Shown here one piece after another: positions 35,639 to 44,547 of a stretch of 64,000 nucleotides of DNA. A program made the translations under genes and the position numbers. Every line of letters starts with the position of its first letter. Position 1 is the first letter of the stretch. Under the pieces are notes generated by a model that was not told the origin of the DNA, made no database searches, and saw nothing but the letters and a program-made list of their open reading frames with translations. This DNA comes from an uncultured Desulfobacterales bacterium. Its GTDB lineage: Bacteria; Desulfobacterota; Desulfobacteria; Desulfobacterales; SpSt-501. The DNA lies in the NCBI GenBank assembly GCA_938048455.1, contig CALIUY010000018.1, positions 1 through 64,000 of the forward strand, written 5' to 3'.

Positions 35639-38233
35639 ATGCCGATCGGCGGGATTCTGAAGCGACTGCTGCGCCGCAGGGCCTCCGCACCGGACGACGC
35701 GGAGGCCCTGCGCCTCGAATTCAAGGAACGCTACCATCACTTCAAGCTCCTGCTCGGCGCCAACCGCAAGGCGCTCGAGATCATGAGCGAAATCGAGGAG
35801 GCGCTCCACGGCCATCGTCCCTTCGGCATGACCTTCGTGCGCGCCGCCTGCACCTCGGTCTGCGTGAACGTTTTTTCCATGATCCGGGGTATGGAGCGGC
35901 TGGCCCCGGGAAAATACACGGCCCTCTTTTCCCGCTACGACGCCATCCAGAAGGACATCGAGGAGATTCTCGCGCGCCCCGCCCCCCCGCGCGACCCGCG
36001 CCTCACGATCCCGATCGGGGCTCTGGGTCGGGAGCTCGCCGATGCCGCCGGGCCCAAGATGGCGAACCTCGGAGAGATCCGCAACCGCCTGGGCTTTCGC
36101 GTCCCCCCGGGCTTCGCCATCACCACCGCAGCCGCCGCGCGCTTCTTCGCCTACCGCGAGCTGCAGACCGAAATCGACCGCCGCCTGCAGGCGGCCGAAA
36201 TCCCGCGCTTCGACGCCCTCTATGCCCTGAGCGCCGAAATCCAGCAGCTGATCATCCGTGCCCCGATCCCGCCGGATTTGGAAACCGCGATTCGGGAGGC
36301 CTACGCGGAGCTCGAAGCCGAGTGCGGCCCCGGCGTCAAGGTCGCCCTGCGCAGCAGCGCGCTCGGCGAAGACGCGGACGGAAGCTCGTTTGCCGGCCAA
36401 TACCGCTCGGAGTTGAACGTGGGGCGCGAAACCCTACTCACCGCCTACCGCGAGGTGCTCGCGAGCAAATACGGGCTGCCGGCGATCACCTACCGTCTGC
36501 AGCGCGGATTCCGCGACGAGGACATCGCCATGGGGGTGGGGTGTCTCGCCATGGTGTCGGCGGTTGCGGGCGGGGTGGTCTATTCCTGCAGCCCGGTCGA
36601 CCCGCGCGACCGGCGCCTCTTCATCCATGCCGCCTGGGGATTGCCGAAGGCCGTGGTGGACGGCAGCACGGCGAGCGACCTTTTCGTTCTCTCCCGGGAC
36701 GACCCCCCCGAGCTCCTCGCCGCGGAGGTGCGCGAAAAAGATCGCCGTTACCTCTGTTACCCCGAGGAAGGCGTCTGCCGGATGGAACTCTCGGGGCCGG
36801 AACGTCTCCAACCTTCCCTGACGCGCGAACAGGCCGTCGAAATCGGTCGGATCGCCCTTGCCCTCGAGCGCCACTACGGCTGCGCTCAGGACATCGAGTG
36901 GGCCCTCGACGAGGGGGGCGACATCGTGATCCTCCAGTGCCGCCCGCTCTCCGCCCGCGCGGCCGCCGCCGGGGCCGATCCCTCCCCGGCGCACGAAGAG
37001 CAAAGCGTGTTGTGCCGGGGAGGGATCACCGCCAGTCCCGGAGCGGCCGCGGGCCCGGTTTTCGTCGCCGAGCGCACCGCCGACATGCTTTCCTTTCCGC
37101 AGGGGGCGGTGCTCGTGGTCGAGCAGGCGCTGCCGCGCTGGGCTTCGCTGCTGGGGCGGGCGGCCGCGGTGGTGGCCGCGGAGGGCGGTTTCGCCGGACA
37201 CCTCGCGAGCGTCGCCCGCGAGTTCGGAGTGCCCGCCCTCTTCGGCCTCCCCGGCGCGGTCGAACACCTGCGGGGAGCCGGGGAAGTGACGGTCGACGCC
37301 ACGGGACGCGCGGTCTACGCGGGCCGCAGGCAAGCGCTGCTCGAAGCCCCCCTCCCCCGCCCTCCGCTCATGCAGGGAAGCCCCGTCTTGCGCATCCTCG
37401 AGGAAGCCGGCCGCCGCATCGTTCCGCTCCATCTCCTCGACCCGGAAGCCCTCGAGTTCGCCCCCGAGCACTGCCGCACGCTGCACGACATCACCCGCTT
37501 CATCCACGAGAAGTCGGTGCTCGAAATGTTCCGCTTCGGACAGGACCACCATTTTCCGGAACGCTCGAGCAAACAACTTTTCCACCGCGTGCCCATGCAG
37601 TGGTGGATCCTCAACCTGGACGACGGGTTCACGGAGGAGGTGACCGGCCCCTACGTCCGGCTCGAGCAGATCGCCTGCGCCCCGATGCTCGCCTTCTGGA
37701 GGGGCTTCACCGCCGTCCCTTGGGAAGGCCCTCCCGCCGTCGACGGCCGGGGCATGCTCTCGGTGCTCTTTCAGGCGACGACCGACCGCTCGCTCAACCT
37801 CGGGGTCCGCTCCAGGTACGCCGAACGGAACTACTTCATGATTTCGCGCTCCTTCTGCTGCCTCAACCAGCGCCTGGGCTTTCATTTCGCGACCCTGGAG
37901 GCCATGGTGAGCGAGCGCACCGCGGAGAATTATCTGAGTTTCCAGTTCAAGGGGGGGGCGGCCGATTTCGAGCGGCGCCTGGCGCGCGTGCACCTCGTCG
38001 GCGAAATCCTGGAGGAGCTGGGCTTCCAGGTCGAGATCCGCGAAGACCACCTGGTCGCCCGCCTCGAGGGACAGCCCCGGGAACATCTCCTCAAACGGAT
38101 CGAAGCCCTGGGCTACCTCGCCCTGCACACCCGTCAGATGGACATGGTCATGGCGAACCCGGCCCGGGTCGAATCCTACCGGCGAAAGTACCGGCAGGAC
38201 ATCGCGCGCCTGATCGCCGGCCCGGAAGCCTGA
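35639..38233 (+). CDS. PEP-synthase-like protein without the PEP-binding barrel
   Basis: 864 aa. Residues 1-120 are a helical domain of unknown type. An ATP-grasp domain follows (about 125-440; RSSALGEDADGSSFAGQY, DIEWALDEGGDIVILQCRPLS), then a swivelling phosphohistidine domain (about 455-560) with His521 in EGGFAGHLASVAREFGVPAL, where PEP synthase has TCH. The C-terminal ~300 residues do not resemble the PEP/pyruvate TIM barrel. So the chain may phosphorylate the His with ATP but transfer the phosphate to something other than pyruvate, as rifampin phosphotransferases do. It lies downstream of TSUP and membrane-protein genes and upstream of a Cache kinase. Confidence 0.85.
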   Translation: MPIGGILKRLLRRRASAPDDAEALRLEFKERYHHFKLLLGANRKALEIMSEIEEALHGHRPFGMTFVRAACTSVCVNVFSMIRGMERLAPGKYTALFSRYDAIQKDIEEILARPAPPRDPRLTIPIGALGRELADAAGPKMANLGEIRNRLGFRVPPGFAITTAAAARFFAYRELQTEIDRRLQAAEIPRFDALYALSAEIQQLIIRAPIPPDLETAIREAYAELEAECGPGVKVALRSSALGEDADGSSFAGQYRSELNVGRETLLTAYREVLASKYGLPAITYRLQRGFRDEDIAMGVGCLAMVSAVAGGVVYSCSPVDPRDRRLFIHAAWGLPKAVVDGSTASDLFVLSRDDPPELLAAEVREKDRRYLCYPEEGVCRMELSGPERLQPSLTREQAVEIGRIALALERHYGCAQDIEWALDEGGDIVILQCRPLSARAAAAGADPSPAHEEQSVLCRGGITASPGAAAGPVFVAERTADMLSFPQGAVLVVEQALPRWASLLGRAAAVVAAEGGFAGHLASVAREFGVPALFGLPGAVEHLRGAGEVTVDATGRAVYAGRRQALLEAPLPRPPLMQGSPVLRILEEAGRRIVPLHLLDPEALEFAPEHCRTLHDITRFIHEKSVLEMFRFGQDHHFPERSSKQLFHRVPMQWWILNLDDGFTEEVTGPYVRLEQIACAPMLAFWRGFTAVPWEGPPAVDGRGMLSVLFQATTDRSLNLGVRSRYAERNYFMISRSFCCLNQRLGFHFATLEAMVSERTAENYLSFQFKGGAADFERRLARVHLVGEILEELGFQVEIREDHLVARLEGQPREHLLKRIEALGYLALHTRQMDMVMANPARVESYRRKYRQDIARLIAGPEA

Positions 38234-38314
38234 CGGCGCGCGCTTGCCGGGGGCGGACTTTTCTGTCATAAACGGAACCACGGCCCCTCTTCCCGCGCTT
38301 CGGATCCGCTCCCG

Positions 38315-39976
38315 ATGGACAGGAACCTCTACAGCCGCCTGCAGACCCGGATCATCCTGCTCACGCTGTTCGTCTCCTTCACCCCCCTGCTCCTGCTCGG
38401 CGTGATCCTCTACCGGCAGTTCGCCGCGATGTACACCGAGAAGATCCGGGAGCAGATCCATTTCCGAGCGGAGTCCCGGGCCGACGCCGTCGACCTTTTT
38501 CTCTCCGAGAGGACCGCGATCCTCGGCACCATCGCCGACACCCACGGTTTCGCCGAAATGGCCCGCGAAGAGACGCTGGCGCAGTCCTTTGCGATCATCA
38601 ATGCCCGGGCCGGGGCCTTCGTCGATCTCGGGGTGATCGATCAAAACGGCAACCAGATCGCCTACGTCGGACCCTATGACCTCAAAGGCAAAAACTACTT
38701 CGAACAGCCGTGGTTCGGGCAGGTCATGAGCCGCGGGGTCCACATCAGCGACGTCTACCTCGGCTTCCGGCGCCTGCCCCATTTCATCATCGCCGTCCGC
38801 CGCCAGGAAAAGCAGCGCAACTGGGTGCTGCGGGCGACGATCGACCCGGAAATCTTCAACCGCATCGTCCAGGTGGGCCAGGTCGGCAAGACGGGGGATG
38901 CTTTTCTGGTCAACCGCGAGGGGATCCTCCAGACCCAGCCGCGGCTCTCGGGGAACATCCTCGAGCCCGCACCGGTCAAACCCGCCTATTTCGGCAAGCA
39001 GACCATGACCGTCGACGGCACGCTGCTCGGCCGGCCGGGGGTGCTCTTCGCCGGCACTTGGCTCAAATCGACGGACTGGCTGCTCGTGGTCAGCGGCGAC
39101 GTCGAGGAAGACATGGCCCAGCTCTTCGCCGCCCGCACGATCCAGACGGCCATTATCGTTTCGGGCATGCTCGCGATCGTGCTCACCACGGTACTCACCA
39201 CCCGGACGCTGGTGCGGCAGATGATCCAGGCGGAGACCCGGCTGCGCGAGATGGACGCTCAGCTCATCCAAGCCGACAAGCTCGCCGCGCTCGGCAAGAT
39301 GGCCGCCGGGGTCGCCCACGAAATCAACAACCCGCTCGCCGTGATCCTTCAGAAAACGGGCTGGATGCGGGACCTGCTCGCCGAGGAAGACCTTCGCCGC
39401 AGCCCCAATTTCAGCGAATTCCGCGACGCCGTCCTGAAAATCGAGGAGCACGTCGAACGGGCCCGCAAGGTGGTCCACGACATGCTCGGCTACGCACGCC
39501 GCATGGAGCCGCGCACCGAGGCGATCGACGTGAACCGCATCATCCATCAGACCGTGGACATCCTGGAAAATTACGCCCGCAACAACAACATCGACATCCA
39601 GACCGATCTCGAGCCGGAACTCCCCCCGACCACGGGCGACGGCGCCCAGCTCCAGCAGGTGATCCTCAACCTGGTCAACAACGCCATCGACGCGATCGGC
39701 CAGAACGGCGAAATCACGATCCGCAGCGAACGCGCCGACTCCGAAATCCGAATCACGGTCGCGGACAACGGCCCGGGGATCCCCGAGCACATGCAGCGCA
39801 AGGTCTTCGACCCCTTTTTCACCACGAAGAGCGCCGGCAAGGGCACGGGGCTCGGCCTCTGGATCAGCTACAACATCATCGAGAAAATGGGCGGCAAGAT
39901 GACCCTGCAGAGCAAAGCGGGCGCGGGAGCGACTTTCACCATCGTGCTTCCGGTCATTCCCCCGGGGTCGCCGTAG
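38315..39976 (+). CDS. Cache-domain sensor histidine kinase
   Basis: 553 aa. Membrane segment (about 13-34), double-Cache periplasmic domain (about 38-270) with [24 protein letters not shown] and [19 protein letters not shown], second membrane segment (about 277-297), HisKA with His335 in [11 protein letters not shown], and HATPase ([32 protein letters not shown]). The Cache motifs repeat almost word for word in the kinases at 30805 and 58510. A lone receiver follows after 62 bp. It probably senses a small periplasmic ligand such as an organic acid or anion. Confidence 0.93.
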   Translation: MDRNLYSRLQTRIILLTLFVSFTPLLLLGVILYRQFAAMYTEKIREQIHFRAESRADAVDLFLSERTAILGTIADTHGFAEMAREETLAQSFAIINARAGAFVDLGVIDQNGNQIAYVGPYDLKGKNYFEQPWFGQVMSRGVHISDVYLGFRRLPHFIIAVRRQEKQRNWVLRATIDPEIFNRIVQVGQVGKTGDAFLVNREGILQTQPRLSGNILEPAPVKPAYFGKQTMTVDGTLLGRPGVLFAGTWLKSTDWLLVVSGDVEEDMAQLFAARTIQTAIIVSGMLAIVLTTVLTTRTLVRQMIQAETRLREMDAQLIQADKLAALGKMAAGVAHEINNPLAVILQKTGWMRDLLAEEDLRRSPNFSEFRDAVLKIEEHVERARKVVHDMLGYARRMEPRTEAIDVNRIIHQTVDILENYARNNNIDIQTDLEPELPPTTGDGAQLQQVILNLVNNAIDAIGQNGEITIRSERADSEIRITVADNGPGIPEHMQRKVFDPFFTTKSAGKGTGLGLWISYNIIEKMGGKMTLQSKAGAGATFTIVLPVIPPGSP

Positions 39977-40038
39977 GGTGAACGGCCGCACCCGGCGGGC
40001 GGCGTGCCCTTCGGGAAGCCGGCCGCCAAGGAGGAACC

Positions 40039-40467
40039 ATGGATCAGCCGAACATCCTGATCGTCGACGACGAGGGCGACTTCCTCGACACGCTGATGAA
40101 GCGGTTGAAGAAACGAAATATTCAGGCGCAGGGGTGTGCCAGCGGGGAGGCGGCCCTGCAGCTCATCCGCCGGAACCCTTTCGATGTCGTGGTGCTGGAC
40201 ATCAAGATGCCGGGGGGGATGGACGGGATCCAGACCCTCAAGGAAATCAAAAAGATCCGCCCCGAAACGGAGGTGATCCTCCTGACCGGGCATGCCTCTC
40301 TGGAGACGGGGATGGAAGGCATGCAGTCCGGCGCCTACGACTACCTTCTCAAGCCCATCCTTCTCGAAAACCTCCTCGAGAAGATGGCCCAGGCGCTCGA
40401 GCGCCGGGGCGGTGCGGCGCAGCGCGCGCAGAGCGAGCGAATCCGGAGCCTCCTGCCGAAGGAATAG
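40039..40467 (+). CDS. Single-domain response regulator
   Basis: 142 aa receiver: IVDDEGD, Asp54 (VLDIKMPGGMDG, with one extra Gly relative to its paralogues), LLTGHAS and YLLKPILLENL, then a basic tail. No output domain. ATG follows AAGGAGG. It is probably the phosphate acceptor of the Cache kinase encoded immediately upstream, and converges with the methionine aminopeptidase gene. Confidence 0.9.
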   Translation: MDQPNILIVDDEGDFLDTLMKRLKKRNIQAQGCASGEAALQLIRRNPFDVVVLDIKMPGGMDGIQTLKEIKKIRPETEVILLTGHASLETGMEGMQSGAYDYLLKPILLENLLEKMAQALERRGGAAQRAQSERIRSLLPKE

Positions 40468-40484
40468 CCCCGGGGGAGGACGGC

Positions 40485-41375
40485 TCAATCCTCCCAAGGG
40501 GTCAGGCTTTCGCAACCCTCGGCGGTGACGAGCACGGTCTGTTCGAACTGCGCGGAGAGCGAGCCGTCGCGCGTGACCGCCGTCCATTCGTCGGGGAGGA
40601 TTTTGAGCTCGCGGCGGCCGAGGTTGATCATGGGCTCGATGGTGAAGACCATGCCCGGGATGAGGACGAGGCCGCCGCCCGGGCGGCCGAAATGCGGCAC
40701 CTGGGGCGGCTCGTGGAAGTCGAACCCCACCCCGTGGCCGACGAACTCGCGCACGACCGAACAGCCCTGCGCCTCGGCGTAAGACTGGATCGCCCAGCCG
40801 ATGTCCCCCAGCGTATTTCCCGGTTTCACCACCGCCATCCCCCGCCGCAGGCACTCGCGGGCGACGGCGACGATCTTGGAGGCCTCCGGCCCCGGGGTGC
40901 CGACGAAAAAGGTGCGGTTCGCGTCGGCGTAGTAGCCCTCGAGCACCGTGGTCACATCCACGTTGACGATGTCGCCTTCGCGCAGGATCCGGCCCCCCGG
41001 GATTCCGTGGCAGATTTCCTCGTTCACCGAAACGCACACACTCTTGGGGAATCCCCGGTAATGAAGGGGGGCGGGACGCCCGCCGTGCCGCAGGGTGTAC
41101 TCGTGGACCCAGCGGTCGATCTCCTCGGTGGCGATCCCCGGCCGCAGCCGGCGCGCAACCAACGCGAGGGTGTCCACGACGAGGCGACCGGCGCGGCGAA
41201 TCGCCGCGATATCGGCCGGAGCCTTCAGCCGGATGCCGTGATCGCGGGCATAACGCTCGGCGATGGCGGCGGGGGATTCGGCCGAGGACCTGCGGGCGCA
41301 GCATTTCTTGAACTTCAGACCGCTGCCGCAGGGGCAGGGGTCGTTGCGCCCGGTTTTGGCCGGCTTCAAATTCAT
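40485..41375 (-). CDS. map: Type I methionine aminopeptidase with SEC-C zinc motif
   Basis: 296 aa. It removes the initiator Met from nascent proteins. An N-terminal SEC-C motif ([13 protein letters not shown]) precedes the pita-bread catalytic domain, with metal ligands in VNVDV (Asp), YYADANR (Asp), [11 protein letters not shown] (His), FTIEPM (Glu) and SAQFEQTV (Glu). The SEC-C extension is known from a subset of bacterial MetAPs and is thought to aid ribosome or SecA-type contacts. I chose the ATG before [13 protein letters not shown]; the open frame continues to 41759 without similarity. Confidence 0.93.
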   Translation of the reverse strand: MNLKPAKTGRNDPCPCGSGLKFKKCCARRSSAESPAAIAERYARDHGIRLKAPADIAAIRRAGRLVVDTLALVARRLRPGIATEEIDRWVHEYTLRHGGRPAPLHYRGFPKSVCVSVNEEICHGIPGGRILREGDIVNVDVTTVLEGYYADANRTFFVGTPGPEASKIVAVARECLRRGMAVVKPGNTLGDIGWAIQSYAEAQGCSVVREFVGHGVGFDFHEPPQVPHFGRPGGGLVLIPGMVFTIEPMINLGRRELKILPDEWTAVTRDGSLSAQFEQTVLVTAEGCESLTPWED

Positions 41376-41518
41376 GCGGACGGTGAAAATGGCTTCCTTC
41401 CCGGGACGCAGGCTGCATCCTTCGGTCCGGTGGCTGTAGTATATCGCCGCGGCAGAATCAATCCCTCCGCTCAAGCCCGCCCCGGCCGGCAGTGCGAGAA
41501 GAGCCCGGAAGCATGCTC

Positions 41519-42574
41519 TTAGGCTTCGTGCAGGATCACGGCGAAGGCGCTGAAGGCGACCCGCACCGCCCGACCGCGCCGCAGGCCGAGGCGATCCGCG
41601 CTTTCGCGGGTGATCACCGCGCAAAGCTCGATCCCGCCGTCGCTTCGCGTGACGACTTCCGCGGTGAGGGCCCCCCGCCGCAGCCGCACGATCCTTCCGG
41701 AGAACACGTTGTCGGCGCTCGATCTCGGGGCGCCTTCCCCCGCGTCCAGCGACAGCCACGGGGCTTTGACCTCGGCCGCAACCCAGCCCCCCACCTGCAA
41801 CCCCAGCCGCTCCACGCTCTCGCGGGTGATCACGGCCCGCAGAAGTTCCCCGGAGGGAAGCGCGATTCCCACCTCGGCTTGGACATCGCCCCGGCGGAGG
41901 ACGGCGAGCTTGCCGAAGAAGGCGTTGCGGGCCGAGGTCGTGCGCCGGCGGGCGCGTTCGAGGTAGAAGGCCTCGGCCCGGCGCAGGTCCGCTTCCGAAA
42001 AGCGGACGTAGGCGGCGGCACGGCCCGGGCTGGCCTGCCCCAGCATCCGCTGGACGATCGGCAGCGGCACGTTCTGCCGCAACAGCTCGAGCGCTCGCGA
42101 ACGCCGAACGGCCTCCGGTGCGGCCGTCGCCCGCGGCAGGCCGATTTCGCGGGCACGCTCGTAGAATTTGCGGCGCACATGGGCGGGGTCGAGGGCAAGT
42201 CCCCCGCCGGCGTCGCGCCCGGCTTCGGCGGCAAGCGCTTCGGCTTCGACGGCAAGTTCCCGCGGAATCCGCACCTCACGGGCCAGACCCTGTCTGCCCC
42301 CGCCCTTGCGGAAGCGGACCAGACCGCGGCCGGGATCCAGGTCGCGGCGCAGATCGAGGTCGAGCACCTCCCGCAACCGCGCCCCGGTGTGGCGGATCAA
42401 AAGGAAAATCAGCCGCACGCGGCGGCGTGACCCCGCGACGTCGGCTCGCCGCGCGGCCCGTACCCAGGCGTCGAACGCCTCCCCCAGCCGGCCGAGCTGC
42501 CGGGGCGTCAGGCAGGGCCGGCTCGCCGCCGGAGGGCGGGAAAGAGGGCTCCGGGAAGTATCGGGGGAAGACAT
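41519..42574 (-). CDS. tunR: TunR-type tungstate/molybdate-responsive regulator
   Basis: 351 aa. The N-terminal ~215 residues have the tyrosine-recombinase (XerC/D) fold: [19 protein letters not shown] and [25 protein letters not shown]. The catalytic H-x-x-R box is lost ([12 protein letters not shown]), so it should bind but not recombine DNA. Two TOBE/Mop domains follow ([18 protein letters not shown]..., [17 protein letters not shown]...), which bind molybdate or tungstate. This is the architecture of TunR in sulfate-reducing deltaproteobacteria, where one subgroup represses TSUP transporter genes. It is divergent from exactly such a gene, with an inverted repeat between. ATG 42574 has AAGGA 6 nt upstream; ATG 42580 is the alternative. 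Confidence 0.88.
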   Translation of the reverse strand: MSSPDTSRSPLSRPPAASRPCLTPRQLGRLGEAFDAWVRAARRADVAGSRRRVRLIFLLIRHTGARLREVLDLDLRRDLDPGRGLVRFRKGGGRQGLAREVRIPRELAVEAEALAAEAGRDAGGGLALDPAHVRRKFYERAREIGLPRATAAPEAVRRSRALELLRQNVPLPIVQRMLGQASPGRAAAYVRFSEADLRRAEAFYLERARRRTTSARNAFFGKLAVLRRGDVQAEVGIALPSGELLRAVITRESVERLGLQVGGWVAAEVKAPWLSLDAGEGAPRSSADNVFSGRIVRLRRGALTAEVVTRSDGGIELCAVITRESADRLGLRRGRAVRVAFSAFAVILHEA

Positions 42575-42602
42575 GCGCATTCCTTCGGGTTCGGGGTTTT
42601 CC

Positions 42603-42632
42603 TTGACTTGCCCGCGCGGGTGGGCATAGACT
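42603..42632 (+). promoter_or_regulatory. Sigma-70-type promoter of the TunR-controlled TSUP gene
   Basis: TTGACT and TAGACT separated by 18 bp, followed directly by TATACT. The inverted repeat at 42641 starts 8 bp after the -10 element, covering the likely transcription start, a placement that suits repression. Confidence 0.6.
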
Positions 42633-42640
42633 TATACTGT

Positions 42641-42662
42641 CACGAATAAGGTAAATTTCGTG
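42641..42662. promoter_or_regulatory. Candidate TunR operator
   Basis: CACGAA and TTCGTG form an inverted repeat with a 10 bp A/T-rich centre, inside an unusually A/T-rich stretch between the tunR gene and the TSUP gene. Spacing and dimensions recall Xer-type sites with two arms and a short centre. TunR is reported to bind a motif of about 30 bp; I have not compared it with the published motif. Confidence 0.55.
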
Positions 42663-42715
42663 TCTATACAAGCGCCGGCCGCGTCGCGAGCTCCGGCGGA
42701 GCACAGGAGGTGCGG

Positions 42716-43690
42716 ATGGAGACGATGGTGCTGCGGTTTCCCGTTTCCGGCGTCGAAACCTTCTGGTTTCTCCCGCCCCTCGTCGCCCTCGCCGTCTCCA
42801 CCCTCACCTCCATGGGCGGCGTTTCGGGGGCGTTTCTGCTGCTCCCCTTCCAGGTGAGCGTGCTCCACTACAGCTCGCCCTCGGTCAGCGCCACGAACTT
42901 CGTCTACAACATCGTCGCCATCCCGAGCGGCGTCTACCGCTACATCCGCGAAGGGCGCATGGCCTGGCCGCTCACCTGGATCGTGATCGTCGGCACGCTC
43001 CCGGGGGTGCTGATCGGCTATTACCTGCGCGTCCTCTATCTGCCGGATCCGCAGGCCTTCAAGCTCTTCGTCGGCCTGGTCCTGCTCTACATCGGGGGCC
43101 GCCTGCTCTGGGACCTCACCCCTCGCTCGCAAAAGGGGAAACAGGACATGAAGGCCCTCGAGCAGCGCTTTCAGGAGCAGGTGAAGCGCTTGAAAACGGA
43201 GCGGGCGACGAAAATCGCCGCCGGGCTGCCCGCGGAGGCGGTCGTGCGCACGATCTCCTTCACCGCCCGCCGGGTGGTGTATGAGTTTTGGGGGGAGCGC
43301 TTTTCCTACTCTACGCCGGGGATGTTCGCGCTCGCCCTGTTCGTGGGCGTGATCGGCGGCACCTACGGAATCGGCGGCGGGGCGATCATCGCGCCCTTCT
43401 GCGTCGCCGTCTTTCGCCTGCCGGTCTACACCGTCGCCGGCGCGGCGCTCATGGGCACCTTTCTCACCTCGATCGCCGGCGTCTTTTTTTACAGCGTCAT
43501 CCCCGCCCAGGCCGGTCTCGCGACCCGGCCCGACTGGCTGCTCGGCGCCCTGTTCGGGGCCGGGGGCTTCGCGGGCATGTATCTCGGGGCCCGGCTGCAG
43601 AAATACGTCCCCCAGCTGGCGATCAAGGGGCTCCTCGGCGTCCTGATCGTGTTCCTCGCCCTGCGCTACATCACCCAGTTCTTCGGGTAG
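42716..43690 (+). CDS. TSUP (TauE/SafE) permease under TunR control
   Basis: 324 aa with about eight membrane segments. First repeat: STLTSMGGVSGAFLLLPFQVSV; second repeat: GVIGGTYGIGGGAIIAPFCVAVF. A basic cytoplasmic loop (about residues 135-185, with QERFQEQ-like helix) separates them. TunR regulons in sulfate reducers include repressed TSUP genes, proposed to export or detoxify oxyanions such as molybdate and tungstate. ATG 42716 has AGGAGG 5 nt upstream; a GTG at 42710 overlaps that site. The 3' end overlaps the convergent nth gene by 20 bp. Confidence 0.92.
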   Translation: METMVLRFPVSGVETFWFLPPLVALAVSTLTSMGGVSGAFLLLPFQVSVLHYSSPSVSATNFVYNIVAIPSGVYRYIREGRMAWPLTWIVIVGTLPGVLIGYYLRVLYLPDPQAFKLFVGLVLLYIGGRLLWDLTPRSQKGKQDMKALEQRFQEQVKRLKTERATKIAAGLPAEAVVRTISFTARRVVYEFWGERFSYSTPGMFALALFVGVIGGTYGIGGGAIIAPFCVAVFRLPVYTVAGAALMGTFLTSIAGVFFYSVIPAQAGLATRPDWLLGALFGAGGFAGMYLGARLQKYVPQLAIKGLLGVLIVFLALRYITQFFG

Positions 43691-44456
43691 CGCCCCTCAC
43701 GGAGCCTCCTCCTCGGGGCAATGTCGTCGCGGGAGCTTTCCGGCGCCCCCGAAGGGCTTGGGGCGCCGGGAGCGCCGAATCCGCAGGCGTTTTTCCGACG
43801 TAGGGGCAGATCGAACCCAAGGGGCATTCCGGGCAGCGCGGCCTGCGGGCCGTGCACGTCTCGCGGCCGAAGAAGACCAGCCGGAGCGAAAAGGCGCTCC
43901 ATTCGCGTCGCGGGACGATCGCCATCAGGTCCTGCTCGATCCGACGCGGGTCGCGGTGCACGGTCAGCCCGAGCCGCCGGGAAATCCGCGCCACGTGGGT
44001 GTCGACCACGATGCCGGGGACGCCGAAGGCGGCCCCGAGGACGACGTTCGCCGTCTTGCGGCCCACGCCGGGGAGCCGCACCAGTTCCTCGAGCGTGCGC
44101 GGCACCTCGCCGCCGTGCCCGGCGAGGAGCGCCCGACAGCAGGCCTTGAGGTTCCGGGCCTTGTTCCGGTAAAAGCCCGTGGACCGCACGAGCGCCTCGA
44201 TCCGCGAAAGGGGGGCGCTGGCGAAGTCCCGCGGACCGGGCAGCTCCCGGAAGAGCGCGGGGGTGACCCGGTTGACCTGGCGGTCGGTGCACTGCGCCGA
44301 GAGGATGGTCGCGATCAGCAGCTCGAAAGGACTGCGGTGCAAAAGCTGCGGCCGCACCTCGGGATAGCGCGCCCGGAGCACGGCGCGCACGCGGTCGGCT
44401 CGGCGACGCACGAAAGCGGGCGACGAGCGGCTCCGGAGCGGGACGACGGCTTGCAT
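43671..44456 (-). CDS. nth: Endonuclease III (DNA glycosylase/AP lyase)
   Basis: 261 aa base-excision repair enzyme for oxidised pyrimidines. It shows the helix-hairpin-helix LPGVGRKTANVV with catalytic Lys, VVDTHVARISRRLG with catalytic Asp, and the [4Fe-4S] ligands C-x6-C-x2-C-x5-C (CTARRPRCPECPLGSIC). It is about 45 residues longer than E. coli Nth, mostly in a C-terminal tail rich in Arg, Pro and Gly. The tail overlaps the end of the convergent TSUP gene. Confidence 0.95.
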   Translation of the reverse strand: MQAVVPLRSRSSPAFVRRRADRVRAVLRARYPEVRPQLLHRSPFELLIATILSAQCTDRQVNRVTPALFRELPGPRDFASAPLSRIEALVRSTGFYRNKARNLKACCRALLAGHGGEVPRTLEELVRLPGVGRKTANVVLGAAFGVPGIVVDTHVARISRRLGLTVHRDPRRIEQDLMAIVPRREWSAFSLRLVFFGRETCTARRPRCPECPLGSICPYVGKTPADSALPAPQALRGRRKAPATTLPRGGGSVRGATRRTG

Positions 44457-44547
44457 CGGACCTCCGAAAGATTACGTTAGCCGGCGGGGGGCTTCCGGCC
44501 GGGGCGTTATGGTGGACTTCGGCGGGGATCCCCGTCAAGAGGTTTTC

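Noticed and set aside
35639-38233. True phosphoenolpyruvate synthase
   Set aside because: The PEP/pyruvate-binding barrel with its conserved Cys and metal ligands is not visible, and the phosphohistidine motif is AGH, not TCH.
36434-39991. A 1185-codon minus-strand open frame
   Set aside because: It runs antisense through the PEP-synthase-like and Cache kinase genes, has no family similarity or ribosome site, and is a typical high-GC shadow.
41519-42574. Functional phage integrase or Xer recombinase
   Set aside because: The H-x-x-R catalytic box is missing and two TOBE domains are attached; no att site, prophage gene or repeat surrounds it.
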